This document shows, piece by piece, positions 46,278-55,820 of a DNA stretch of 64,000 nucleotides (the stretch's first letter is position 1; every line of letters starts with the position of its first letter). The stretch is from JALYGJ01 sp963781705 (GTDB lineage Bacteria > Chloroflexota > Limnocylindria > Limnocylindrales > CSP1-4): the NCBI GenBank assembly GCA_963781705.1, contig CAWAGP010000001.1, positions 981,030-1,045,029 on the forward strand. The letters run 5' to 3'. The translations under genes were made by a program, and so were the position numbers. Under the pieces are notes generated by a model. That model saw only the letters and a list, made by a program, of their open reading frames with translations. It did not search any database and was not told where the DNA came from.

Positions 46278-47135
46278 ATGGACGCCACGCCGTCAGTCCG
46301 GTTGCCCGCGGGGAGATGCAGGGATTGCGCCGCGCCCGCCCCGGCCGCTCAAGATCGGCGCGCACAGTTCCGCTGGGGCCGGCGCACCTACGTCATGGGC
46401 ATCGTCAACGTGACCCCGGACTCGTTCTGCGGCGACGGGTTGCTGGCGGGATCGCCGACGTCGTCGCGCCGCCGTGGCCCTGGCCCGCGGATGGTCGCGG
46501 ACGGCGCGGACATCCTCGATGTCGGTGGGGAATCGTCGCGGCCCGGTCACGCGGACATGGACTCCGGCCGAGGAAACGGCCGGGTGTTGCCCGTCATCGG
46601 CGAAATCCGAGCGGTGCTGCCGAACGTGCCGATGAGCATCGACACGGTGAGGCGCAGAAGTGGCCGAGCCGGCGCTCGACGCCGGCGCGGACATGGTCAA
46701 CGATGTCTGGGGCGTGGGCCCGTCGGACGCGATGGCGCGGCTGGCGGCGGAACGGAGAGTACCGTGCGTCGTGATGCACAACCGGAGCGACCGCGATACC
46801 ACAACGTGCTCGCCGAGGTGATGCCGATCTCCGGCGCGCCATCGACCGGGCCGTGTCCCTGGTTGCGCGTGGGAATCGCTGATCGTCGATCCCGGCATCG
46901 GCTTCGGCAAGACCGCCGAACAGAACCTCGTGTTGCTGCGCGGCCTCGGCCGCTGCAGCGCTGGGCGCCCGATCCTGCTGGGAACGAGCCGCAAGTCGAC
47001 GATCGGCAGCATGCTGGACCTGCCGGCCGGCAGCGGCTGGAGGGTACGCTCGCGACGACGGCGTTGGGCGTCGGCGCCGGGGTGGACATCGTCCGGGTTC
47101 ACGACGTGCGCGCCAATGTCCGGGGGCGCGGATGA
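46278..47135 (+). pseudogene. folP: Dihydropteroate synthase, multiple single-base frameshifts
   Basis: Joins 6-hydroxymethyl-7,8-dihydropterin diphosphate and p-aminobenzoate. AGGAGA precedes the ATG at 46278. Motifs in order across frames: YVMGIVNVTPDSF near 46390, ADGADILDVGGESSRPG near 46500, MSIDTVR near 46630, AGADMVNDVWG near 46685, VDPGIGFGKT near 46890, GTSRKSTIG near 46985. Total length fits DHPS. The pieces are split by at least four frameshifts. It follows folC by 13 bp and its stop overlaps the folB ATG, so the folate genes form one operon. Not an assembly of fragments from different genes: order and spacing are correct. Confidence 0.85.
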
Positions 47136-47597
47136 GCGACGCGATGGTCCGTGGCGGCTGGCACGAGCCGGGCACGAGCAACGAGCCCGATAGGGAGCCG
47201 GATACCAAGAGTAGGCGCAAGGTGACCGACCCGATCTACCTGCTCGGCATGACGTTCGGGGTCGGCTCGGCGTCAGGGACGAGGAACGGGGCTGCCCCAG
47301 GAAGTCGAGATCGACCTGGAGCTGCGGCTGACCTACCGTCGGCCGGCGTGTACGATGACATAGTGCGCACCATCGATTACGGGCCGCCGTGTGAGTCTGC
47401 CGCCGGGCGGTGGAGGAACACAGCTTCCGGCTGCTGGAGGCCTCGCGGGGACGGTCGCCGCCGAGGTGCTGGCGACCAGCCCGCGCTCGGTGTGACCGGC
47501 GGTCAGGGTCGCGGTGCCAGCCGATGTGCCGACTCGACGGCGTGATCGATCACGCCGGGGATAGGTCGAGCGCGAGATACACGGCGGGCCGGGCTAG
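47132..47597 (+). pseudogene. folB: Dihydroneopterin aldolase, frameshifted
   Basis: Cleaves dihydroneopterin to 6-hydroxymethyl-dihydropterin in folate synthesis. From the ATG at 47132 an extra N-terminus of about 30 residues leads to DPIYLLGMTF, the family start, then by frame change to EVEIDLELRL, DDIVRTIDYGP, EEHSFRLLEA and RSVTVRVRK-like sequence, ending near a TAG at 47595-47597. The motifs are in the right order but in at least three frames. folK is not seen downstream; the next genes are on the other strand. Confidence 0.78.
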
Positions 47598-47639
47598 CCC
47601 GCCGTCCGCGACGAGGGGGGAAGGTGCCGATCCGGGCGC

Positions 47640-48969
47640 CGGCCTGAGTCCCCGGGTCGGCACTGGGACCAGGTCTGGCCGGGCCGTCCAGCGGAGATCC
47701 ATGTCCGAGCGTCACCGTGTCGTCCCGGCACGTACTGGCTGAGGATGTCGTCGAGGGTCTGGCGTCATCTCTCGTCGTCGACGGCCGTGACGATGTCGCC
47801 CTCCTTCAGGCCGGCCTGGTCGGCGGGGCTCCCGGGCCACGATCGCATGGCTGCTGCGGCGCATGGATGAGCAGCGCCGTAGTCGATGGGAGGTTGTTCT
47901 GGCGCCTTCGGCGCGGTCGAGCGGCAGGTAGTTCATGCCGATCCACGGCCGGGAGAGCGGCTCGCCGGCCAGCGCCTGGGCTCATGATCGGCTTGGCGAT
48001 GTTGATCGGGATCGCGAAGCCGATGCCCTGCGCGTCACCGGCGACCGCCGTGTTGACGCCGATCACCGCGCCGGTCGGAGTCGACCAGTGCGCCGCCGGA
48101 GTTGCCCGGATTGATCGCCGCGTCGGTCTGGATGAGGTTGCGCAGCGCTTCCTCTGTCTCGTGTTCACCGGGTCGTCGCCGACCGTGATTCCGGCCCGAG
48201 GCCGAAACGACGCCGGACGTGACGCTGTTGGTGAACGTGCCGAGCGGACTGCCGATCGCCACCGCCAACTGGCCGGGCTTGAGCGATCGACGAGTCGCCG
48301 ATCCTCGCCGAGGGAAGGTCCGTGCCTTCGACCTTGACGATCGCGAGGTCGGTCAGCGTGTCGATACCGTAGTCGTGGCCGCGAACTCGCGGCCGTCGGC
48401 CAGCTTGACGGTGAGGGGTCGGCATCGCCGACGACGTGATGGTTGGTCAGGATCCAGCCGTTCGTGTCGTAGATGATGCCCGAGCCGATTCCGGTCGCGG
48501 GGAGCGAGAACGGGTCGGTTGTCCGGCCGAGCTGGGTGGTGATCGTCACGACCGCCGGACTGACTCGCGTCGGCCGCGTGCGTCACCGCGGTCTGCTCGT
48601 CGACGGCGGCGGTCGCGTGCCGTGGTCAGCGGAGTCTGGGAGGGCAGTGCCGCCGGCGGCGCGCTGGACTGGTCGTCGCCAGCCGACCACGATCGGCGGC
48701 GCCAGGCCGCCGGCGACGAGGGCCATGTAGGTCAGCCCGAGCCCAACGCGCTGGCCACCAGGGCGATGACGAAAAGCGCCGCCACCCACGGGCCGCTGAC
48801 GTGGTTGCGTGCCTGAACGGGAGTCGGCTGCGGGACGGCATGGGCTCGAACCAGCGCTCGGGCGTCCGGCTGGTCCATGATTGACCCGCCCACACGAGTG
48901 GCTGGCGCGGTGGACGTAGCTCGCGGTGGGCTGGTCGTAATTCGAATCGGCAGTAGCGGCGGTCATCAT
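47640..48969 (-). pseudogene. HtrA/DegP-type serine protease with PDZ domain, frameshifted
   Basis: Periplasmic or surface protease for envelope protein quality control. Reading from the ATG at 48969: a polar N-terminus, one span near 48755 (ALGSGLTYMALVAGG-type), then the trypsin-like domain with His in GWILTNHHVV near 48440, Asp in TLTDLAIVKVEG near 48340, and the nucleophile in INPGNSGGAL near 48100. A PDZ domain follows with AGLKEGDIVTAVDD near 47800. All three catalytic residues are visible, but in different frames, so several indels break the gene. The exact C-terminus is unclear (between about 47600 and 47720). Confidence 0.78.
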
Positions 48970-49050
48970 GGCTGATATCCGGTCATGAGGGGATGCCGGC
49001 CGCCGCCCCGGCGGTGGATCGCGGCTAACCGAAGCGTGACAGGCGGCGGT

Positions 49051-50628
49051 TCAAGCAGGGCGAGCAGCCGGTGAAGAAACGGACATGTCGCGCGGCAGGT
49101 CGACGGCACCTCGTGCCGATGCCCGGCGCGCTGGTGATCGAAACGTCGCCATCGTGCATCTCGACGATGGATTGGACGATCGAGAGCCCGAGTCCCGACC
49201 CGCGGCGCGCGATTCGTGCGCCGTGCGCGCCGCGGTAGAAGCGCTCGAAAACGTGCGGGCAGCTCCTGCGGGTCGATACCCACGCCGGTGTCGGTGACCC
49301 GCAGCTCGGGCGCCCGACCGGTCGCCGACAAGCGCCACGTCGACCGTGGCCGCCGCGCGGCGTGAACTTGATCGCGTTGCCGATCAGGTTGCCCAGAACC
49401 TGGCCGATGCGCTGCGGATCGTGCGGCTGGCGGATCGGCTCGGCGGGCAGGTCGCATCCTCAGCGTCACGCCCTTGCGGCCGAGCTGCCGGCTGGGCCTG
49501 CTGGCAACCGCGTTCTCGACGACGGCGCGCAGGTCGTCCGGCCGCAGGTCGAGCGTACCAGGCCCGAGTCGAGCTTGGACAGCTCGAGCAGGTTGGTCGC
49601 CAGCCAGTCGAGCCGCTCGATCTGCTGGCGCGCTCTGTTCGAGGAATTCGCCCGGGTCTGCCTCGTCCTTGCCACGGCACCTCGCTGAAGCAGCTCGTTG
49701 AACGTGCGCAGCGCGGCGATGGGCGTACGCAACTCGTGCGACACGTCGGCCAGGAAATCCCGGCTGACCGGTCGCGGTCGCGGCGGATGACTCGATCGAT
49801 GCTCTCGACCGCTCCGCCATCGAGTTGAACGGCGACCGTGAGCTCGGCCACCTCGCGGCGAGTCTGCTGTGCCGGCGTCACGCGCGCGTCGAACTTTCCC
49901 TCGGAGAGCTCGCGCGCGGCGGCGGTCAGGCGGCGGATCGGGTTCGGCTGAGGCGATCGGCGACAGGATCGAGGCAATCGCCACCGCGACGAGCAGCGCA
50001 ATCACCGCGGCGACGACATGACGCCGAGGATCGACTGGAGCGTCTGGGCGCGGTAGGTGAACGGATCCGAGAGCGTGACTCGACGACGCGATGGGGGCCC
50101 GGCGGCTGCTGCGACCAGAACAGGTCTGGATGATCATCGGATGGGCGACGATCGGATCAAGCTCTCGCGCTGCTGGCCGGCCTCGGCGACCTCGTCGGCG
50201 AGGGCACGTCGAGCCGGTAGAGGACTGTCGTCCGGATGGGCCGATCTGCGGCGATCTCACCGTTACGTTTGCTCGGCGAGTTGCTCGGCGATCGTGCGGA
50301 CATACCCGTTTCGGCGCGTGCCCAGGGCCTGCCTTGAGTCCGTCGGTGACCGTCTGGCGGACCGGTCGCCCTCAGCAACGGGCGCTGCGCGCGCCCGGTG
50401 GCGACTGGTACGGTGAGCGATCGCGATGAACGGCGGACCGGTTCGGCGCGCCGATTGAGGTCATCCTGCGCCTGCTGCTGGAAGTAGCCGTCGAGCAGGC
50501 GGGGCAGGGGACGACAGACGAGGACCAGGGCAACGTCGATCGACGACGGCACAGAAAGCCGAGGACAGCCGCGCGCGCAGGCTGGTGCTCGACCCGCGGC
50601 ACGGCCGCACCGTCAGGGCCTCGGCCAT
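49051..50628 (-). pseudogene. Two-component sensor histidine kinase, frameshifted
   Basis: Membrane sensor kinase downstream of its response regulator (18 bp apart). From the ATG at 50628: RARLSSAF then a hydrophobic stretch, a sensor part with QAQDDLNRRAE, a second membrane span, a HAMP-like part near 49920 (RRLTAAARELSEGKFDARV), the HisKA motif FLADVSHELRTPIAALRTF near 49740, and HATPase elements (GNLIGNAIKFTP-like, TDTGVGIDPQEL, GSGLGLSIV-like, then VDLPRDM) down to 49051. The pieces lie in three frames, so multiple indels are present. Signal unknown. Confidence 0.8.
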
Positions 50629-50645
50629 CGGCGCGGCACGAGCCC

Positions 50646-51343
50646 TTAGCGTTCGGCGAAGGCGTAGCCCGCGCCGCGGACGGTCAGGATGAACGCCGGA
50701 TCGGCCGGGTCGTCCTCGAGCTTCTCGCGCAGGTGGCTGACGTGGACGTTGATCGTCTTCTCGTCCTGGTCGAGCGCCTCGTAGTCGCGCACCAGCTCGA
50801 GCAGCTCGCGGCGCGTGAAGACGCGGCCGGGCCTGGAGGCCAGGTGGCGCAGGATCTCGAACTCGGTCGCGGTCAGGCTGATGCGCCGGTCGCCGCGCTG
50901 GACGCGGCGGCGCTCGAGGTCGATCAGCAGGTCGTGGTGGCGGATGACGCGCCCACCGGCGGCATCGGCGAGGTCGCCGTACGCGCGCCGCAGGAGGGCC
51001 TTGATGCGGCTCATCAGCTCGCGCAGGCCGAACGGCTTGGTCAGGTAGTCGTCGGCGCCAAGCTCGAGGCCGATGACCTTGTCCATCTCCTCGTCGCGCG
51101 CGGTGAGGAAGAGCACGGGCGCCTTGTTGCCGGTCGCGCGCAGGCGCCGGAGCATCTCGAAGCCATCGATGCCCGGCAGTCGCACGTCGAGGAGGACCAG
51201 GTCCGGCGCGCTGCGCACCGCGATCTCGAGCCCTCTTCGCCGTTGCGCGCGACGGTCACCTCGTAACCCTCCTGCTGGAGGGCGTACTGGACGCCCCGCG
51301 CGACCGCGTATTCGTCCTCGACAATGAGAATCGAGGCGGCCAT
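50646..51343 (-). CDS. OmpR/PhoB-family response regulator, single-base frameshift
   Basis: About 232 residues. The ATG at 51343 opens with SILIVEDEYAVARGVQYALQQ, holding the acidic pair; the frame changes near 51228 and continues with LEIAVRSAPDLVLLDVRLPG, where the phospho-acceptor Asp lies, then LTKPFGLREL with the conserved Lys. The winged-helix part follows with LTATEFEILRHLA and KTINVHVSHLREKL, complete to the stop. One missing base in the arginine/glutamate region GEEG/LEIA explains the break. It pairs with the histidine kinase downstream. Confidence 0.9.
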
Positions 51344-51370
51344 CACGTCTGATCGTACAATCCGGTGGAT

Positions 51371-52033
51371 ATGAGCCGTCCATCACTCAACGTGCGCGAG
51401 CGCAGCGTGCACGGCAAGCACGTTTCGCGACTGCGCCGCGAGGGCGTCCTGCCGGGCGTTGTGTACGGCCCGGACCTGCCGTCACAGCCGATCGAGTTCG
51501 ATGCGCACGATTTCGAGCTGCTTCACCGCGGCACCGGGCGCAACACAGTGGTCGATCTGCGGATCGACGGTGGCAATGCCCGGCCGGTCCTGCTTCAAGC
51601 GATCCAGGAGCACCCCGTCACGCGGCGTCCGCTGCACGTGGACTTCCTGGCCGTGAACATGGAAGAGGAGCGCACGGTCGAGGTGGCCGTCGTCGCGATC
51701 GGCCATTCGGAAGCGATCGAGCGCATGGGCGGGGTCCTGCTGCACCTGCGTGACACGGTATTGGTGCGTGCCAAGCCGGCGGAGCTGCCTTCGGCGATCG
51801 AGCTCGACATCACGCCGCTGGTCGACTTCGAGGCCGTGCTGCACGCCGCTGACCTGAACATCCCGGCAAACGTGACCCTGATCACCGATCCGACCGAGGC
51901 AGTCGTCCGAGTCCAACCGCCGCGGCGTGAGGAAGTGGTCGTGGCGCCGGTCGGCGAGGGTGAGGTTCCGGCCGAGGAAGGCGCCGAGGAGGCACCCGCC
52001 GAGGGAGTCGAGGAGCCAGCGCCCGAGTCCTGA
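51371..52033 (+). CDS. rplY: Ribosomal protein L25 (general stress protein Ctc type)
   Basis: A 220-residue protein of the long (Ctc/TL5) L25 type that binds 5S rRNA in the large subunit. From the ATG at 51371, RERSVHGKHVSRLRREGVLPGVVYG is the L25 N-domain start; QAIQEHPVTRRPLHVDFLAV ends that domain. The C-terminal beta domain (residues about 98-185) is followed by an acidic, Glu/Pro-rich tail. Codon use and GC resemble neighbours. It is divergent from the response regulator. Confidence 0.95.
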   Translation: MSRPSLNVRERSVHGKHVSRLRREGVLPGVVYGPDLPSQPIEFDAHDFELLHRGTGRNTVVDLRIDGGNARPVLLQAIQEHPVTRRPLHVDFLAVNMEEERTVEVAVVAIGHSEAIERMGGVLLHLRDTVLVRAKPAELPSAIELDITPLVDFEAVLHAADLNIPANVTLITDPTEAVVRVQPPRREEVVVAPVGEGEVPAEEGAEEAPAEGVEEPAPES

Positions 52034-52428
52034 TCGCGGGCTGACGGACGCATCCGCCGTCGGCCACGCTGCACACGTGCCCCTGACTCCGTACCCGGAG
52101 CCGGCAGACCGTGCCCGGCTCCGTGGCACGCCCGATGGTCCGCGGAACCCGGGGCGACTAAGTTCCGTCTCACACGTTGCTCGCCGAGATCCCTCTCCTC
52201 GGCGCACGTTTTGAGGCCGGGTTCGCAGCGCTGGGGCGCGCGCCCGGCCTCACTGTTTGGGTAGTTCTGCGCGACGGTCGGCTCAGGCCGCACCCCGCGC
52301 CGGCGCCACAGGTCGCCAGGGCGATCCGGTGAGCCGTGCGCCAAGGTTGGATGGCGCCAGAGTCCCCGCGACCCTTTCGCGCGGTTATCCTGCGGTCGTC
52401 CGGATGATCCGTTCGGAGGGAGGCCCGA
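52034..52428. other. 395-bp intergenic stretch with three hairpins
   Basis: No protein-coding frame is convincing here. It contains CGGAGCCGG/CCGGCTCCG (52096-52123), the short hairpin GCCGAG/CTCGGC near 52183-52204, and the strong terminator at 52212-52252. The rest shows no RNA motif I recognise. The promoter of the RCK gene probably lies in its last 150 bases. Confidence 0.6.
52212..52252. terminator. Hairpin terminator-like inverted repeat
   Basis: TGAGGCCGGG (52212-52221) and CCCGGCCTCA (52243-52252) form a perfect 10-bp stem around a 21-base loop. The stem is preceded by TTTT and followed by CTGTTT, so it could work in both directions. It is the most likely end of the rplY transcript. 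Confidence 0.6.
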
Positions 52429-53853
52429 GTGCGCGTCATCATCGCCGGGGCGGGCTCGGCCACCCGGGCAGTCCTGGAGCGTCTCAGCGATCGCTGGGAC
52501 ATCGTGGTAATTGATGCGGACGCCGACCGACTGGCCGGTCTCGCCCGCGTGCGCGAGATCACCAGCGTGCAGGGCGATGCCTCGAGCAGGGTGGTCCTGG
52601 AACGCGCCGGATTGGCTGGAGCAGATGCGCTCGTCGCGGCCATGGAGGATGACGCGTCGAGCCTTGAGGCCTGCCGCCTGGCAATGGCCGCAGATGTCGA
52701 GCGGGTCCTGGCAACAGCCGACGATTCTGAGGCGCTCGCGGTATATCGGGGAGCAGGGATCGCGGCTGTCTCGCCGGACCGCCTCGCGTCCCGGCAGGTC
52801 GAGATCGCACTCGAACCCCGGCGCGTCAACTCCGCGGCGTTCGCCGGCGGTCGAGCCGAGGCGCTCGAGTTCCGCATTTCGCCCGACTCGCCGTTGCGCG
52901 GCCGAGCGCTCCAGGACGTCGCGTTGCAGGGCTGGCTGGTTGCTGCCGTCCTGCGTGCCGAAGAGCTGATCGTGCCCAACGGCCGGACGACGCTGCAGAC
53001 CGGCGATCTCGTCACCGTCGTTGGTTCCGCCGGCGACCACGCGGCGATGGTCGCCACCTTCACCGGCGGTCAGGCGCACTTTCCGCAGCCGTACGGTCGC
53101 GACGTCGCGGTACTTGTCTCTCGGTCTGGTGCGTCGCAGTCATTGCTTGACGAGGCAATCGCCATGACGCGCATCGTCAGTGGTGCGACCTTGCTCATCG
53201 CCCGCGAGGAGTCGGCCGAGGCCGGTGCAGATGATCGAGACGAAAGCGCTCTCGAGCATGCCGCGATCCCAACCGGCGGCGTCGACACCCGGTCTGTTGC
53301 CGTGCCTCGCGTCGACCTCACTGCGCTGGCCGTCCTGCGGCAACGGGAGAGCGTCGGGCTGTTCGTGCTCGCCAAGCCCATTGGACGGCTGTCGACGGTC
53401 CGCACGCTCGAGGCGATCCGCCGCTCAGGAGCTGCGGCGCTGCTCGTCGCCGGCGTACATCCGTACCGCGGGATAGTGACACCGGCACGCGACAGCATCG
53501 CCGGCTGGAGCGCGACCTGGGCGGCGATCGACCTGGCCGCTCGAGCGCAGATCCCGCTGGAAGCTCTCGGCGTCGTGCCGCCACGGTTCGTCGCCGGCGA
53601 ACAGGAGGCGTCGGATGCGCGCAGGGCGGTAGCGCGGATCAGGAATGAGGCCTCGGTCCAGGGAGTTGACGTCAGCGGTCGGATCGAGATCGGCAATCCG
53701 GTGCGGGTCTTCCGCGAATTGCCGGCGGATCGGCTGTTGGTTCTTGGCCTCGGTCGCCGACCTTACGGCCTGCTGCGTCCCGGCATCACCGGCCACATCG
53801 TGGCGGGCACGCGTGAATTGGTGGTCGTCGTGCCCGACCGAGACGAGGGGTGA
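52429..53853 (+). CDS. RCK-type K+ regulatory protein with TrkA_N, TrkA_C and a C-terminal USP-like domain
   Basis: A 474-residue protein from a GTG at 52429 with GGGAGG upstream. The N-terminal Rossmann part starts RVIIAGAGSATRAVLERL; VVIDADADRL and the GDASS segment fit TrkA_N/RCK. A TrkA_C domain (about residues 140-210) contains LEFRISPDSPLRGRALQD and TLQTGDLVTVVG. The C-terminal part (ARIRNEASVQGVDVSGRIEIGNP, then DRLLVLGLGRRPYG) looks like a universal stress protein domain, likely ATP-binding. It overlaps the antiporter gene by 4 bp (GTGA), so it is probably its regulatory subunit. Confidence 0.85.
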   Translation: MRVIIAGAGSATRAVLERLSDRWDIVVIDADADRLAGLARVREITSVQGDASSRVVLERAGLAGADALVAAMEDDASSLEACRLAMAADVERVLATADDSEALAVYRGAGIAAVSPDRLASRQVEIALEPRRVNSAAFAGGRAEALEFRISPDSPLRGRALQDVALQGWLVAAVLRAEELIVPNGRTTLQTGDLVTVVGSAGDHAAMVATFTGGQAHFPQPYGRDVAVLVSRSGASQSLLDEAIAMTRIVSGATLLIAREESAEAGADDRDESALEHAAIPTGGVDTRSVAVPRVDLTALAVLRQRESVGLFVLAKPIGRLSTVRTLEAIRRSGAAALLVAGVHPYRGIVTPARDSIAGWSATWAAIDLAARAQIPLEALGVVPPRFVAGEQEASDARRAVARIRNEASVQGVDVSGRIEIGNPVRVFRELPADRLLVLGLGRRPYGLLRPGITGHIVAGTRELVVVVPDRDEG

Positions 53854-55003
53854 TCGACTCGAGCGCCTCGACGCTCATCATCGTCGGGCTGGCCGCGTTC
53901 TTGCTGCCCCTCATTGCCGGGCGCTTCGGGCTTCCGGCGGTGGTGCTGGAGATCCTGTTCGGCATCCTTGCCGGCCCGGTACTCGGCCTGGTCCGAACCG
54001 ACGAGTTCCTTGCCGCGCTGGCCGGGCTGGGTTTCCTGCTCCTCCTGTTCCTGTCCGGCTTCGAGATCGACTTCCGGATCTTCGAGCGCCACGGCGCGCG
54101 GCCTCTCGTCGTCGGTCTTGCGGTGTTCGCCGGCACGCTCGCGCTGGCGTTCGTGGCAACGCAGGTGTCCGGTCTGGGCGTGTTCCTGACGCTCGTCCTG
54201 GCCACCACTTCGGTGGGGCTGGTCGTCCCCACACTGCGCGCCACGCGGCGGATCGCCACGTCGCTCGGTCAGGACATCCTGGTTGCCGCGCTGCTCGCCG
54301 ATTTCCTGACGCTGTTGGCGGTGACCGTCGTCGCCCTGTTCGTCCAGTACGGATTGAGCTTCCGACTGCTCGCGCTGCCCGCCTTCGCCCTCGTCGCCGG
54401 CGCCGTGTTGATCGTCCTGCGCCGGACTGCCTGGTGGTGGCCGGAGCGCTTCAGCCGGCTGTTCGACGAGGACGATCCCGACGAACTGGGCATCAGGTTC
54501 AGCCTCGCGTTGATGCTCGTCTTCGTCGGCATCGCGCTCCTGTTCGGCATCGAGCTGATCCTGGGCGCGTTCCTGGCCCGGACGAGTTTCGCTGCCGTGT
54601 TTCGCAATCGCCAGAGCCTCGACCGCAAGCTTGCCGCTTTCGCCTACGGCTTCCTGATCCCGATCTTCTTCATCAATGTCGGCATCCGCTTCCAACTCAG
54701 TGCCGTCGATGATCCATCGACACTGGTGCTGGTTGGCCCCTGCTCGGGGTCGCCATGCTGGTGAAGATCGTCCCCGCGTTGCTGCTCATGGCCCGCCGCC
54801 ACGGATCACGGGAGGCGGTCGCCGCCGGCTTCCTCCTGTCGGCCCGCCTGTCGCTGATCATCGTCGTGGCCGAGCTCGGCCTTGACCTGGGCTTGCTGGA
54901 TGCGCGCATGCAGGCGGTCATCGTGCTGCTGGCGGCGGCCACCGCGACGCTGTCTCCCGCGTTGTTCCGCTGGTTGCTGCCCGACCTGGCCCCGGCACGC
55001 TGA
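53850..55003 (+). CDS. Kef-type cation:proton antiporter (CPA2), single-base frameshift
   Basis: About 384 residues with 11-12 spans. Family marks: FGLPAVVLEILFGILAGP, LLFLSGFEIDFRIF, and IPIFFINVGIRFQLS. The frame breaks near 54740 (GTTGGCCCCTGCTCGG); adding one base gives continuous PLLGVAMLVKIVPALLLMA and the last membrane spans to the stop at 55003. It exchanges K+ or Na+ for protons; the RCK-USP gene just upstream supports a regulated K+/H+ antiporter. The break looks like a sequencing indel. Confidence 0.87.
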
Positions 55004-55089
55004 CGCGACGCAGGATGGCCGAGGCTATGCTCGGCCGGGCGCACTCGGCCTAGAAATAGCTGGAGGTTGCCGCGAGCCGTTCGTCGGTC

Positions 55090-55692
55090 ATGCGTTGGGC
55101 TGCCGTATTCATCCTGCTGGCCGTGGTCGTCGTGTTGCTTGCCGCCGCTCGATCACATCCCGCCGCACCGCTCGCCACCGCCACCGCGTCGCGGACGCCG
55201 GCCACGCCGGCCGTAAGCGAGCCGTCTCAGCCAACTGCCGGATCGACGCCCTCGCCGAAGTCGACGCCCTCGCCGAAGCCCACGCCGATAGCGTCCTCAT
55301 GCGTGCCGACCAACCAGGACCGGTATGTCTACAACCCGAGCCGGCTGTCGGTCAGAGCCGCATGCGTCAGGGTCACCGGGGTCGTCGAGGCGGTGCGCGA
55401 GGAGGCCGATGGCGACTTCCACCTCCTGCTGGCGCTCGATCCGCCGTTCAGCTACCTGCTGACGCGGGCGAACCAGGGCGAGGAGCTGGGCGATCTGGTG
55501 GTCGAGCCGGTCTGCGTACGCTCGGTCACCCAGGCGGATGCCATCGCCGTCTGCGCCGCCGATCCTGATCCGTTGGCGCCGCCCTTCCCGTCGGTCGGGC
55601 AGCGAGTGTGGATGGAGGGCCGCTACGTGCTCGATCTCCAGCACGGCGGCTGGGCCGAATTGCATCCGCTGTATCGCTGGGGCACGATCTAG
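55090..55692 (+). CDS. Secreted protein with an OB-fold-like domain
   Basis: A 200-residue protein from the ATG at 55090. A signal/anchor segment (FILLAVVVVLLAAA) precedes a Ser/Thr/Pro linker with two STPSPK repeats. The rest, CVRVTGVVEAVREEADGDFHLLLALD to GRYVLDLQHGGWAELHPLYRW, is a compact beta domain resembling an OB-fold found in secreted actinobacterial/Chloroflexota proteins. Two Cys pairs could form disulfides. Function unknown. Confidence 0.78.
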   Translation: MRWAAVFILLAVVVVLLAAARSHPAAPLATATASRTPATPAVSEPSQPTAGSTPSPKSTPSPKPTPIASSCVPTNQDRYVYNPSRLSVRAACVRVTGVVEAVREEADGDFHLLLALDPPFSYLLTRANQGEELGDLVVEPVCVRSVTQADAIAVCAADPDPLAPPFPSVGQRVWMEGRYVLDLQHGGWAELHPLYRWGTI

Positions 55693-55820
55693 TGGGCGGA
55701 GCGTCCCGAGCCTTGACATCGGTTTTCATTGCGCGCACCGTGATCCACGGACCTGTCTCCACCTCCACCATCGCTGCCCATCCGGCGGCCGGGGCGAGTG
55801 ACTCCTCCGGCGAGTGCCAC

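Noticed and set aside
44946..47597. True pseudogenisation of the folate genes.
   Set aside because: All catalytic motifs remain in order with only frame changes, there are no large deletions or mobile elements, and neighbouring unrelated genes show the same indels.
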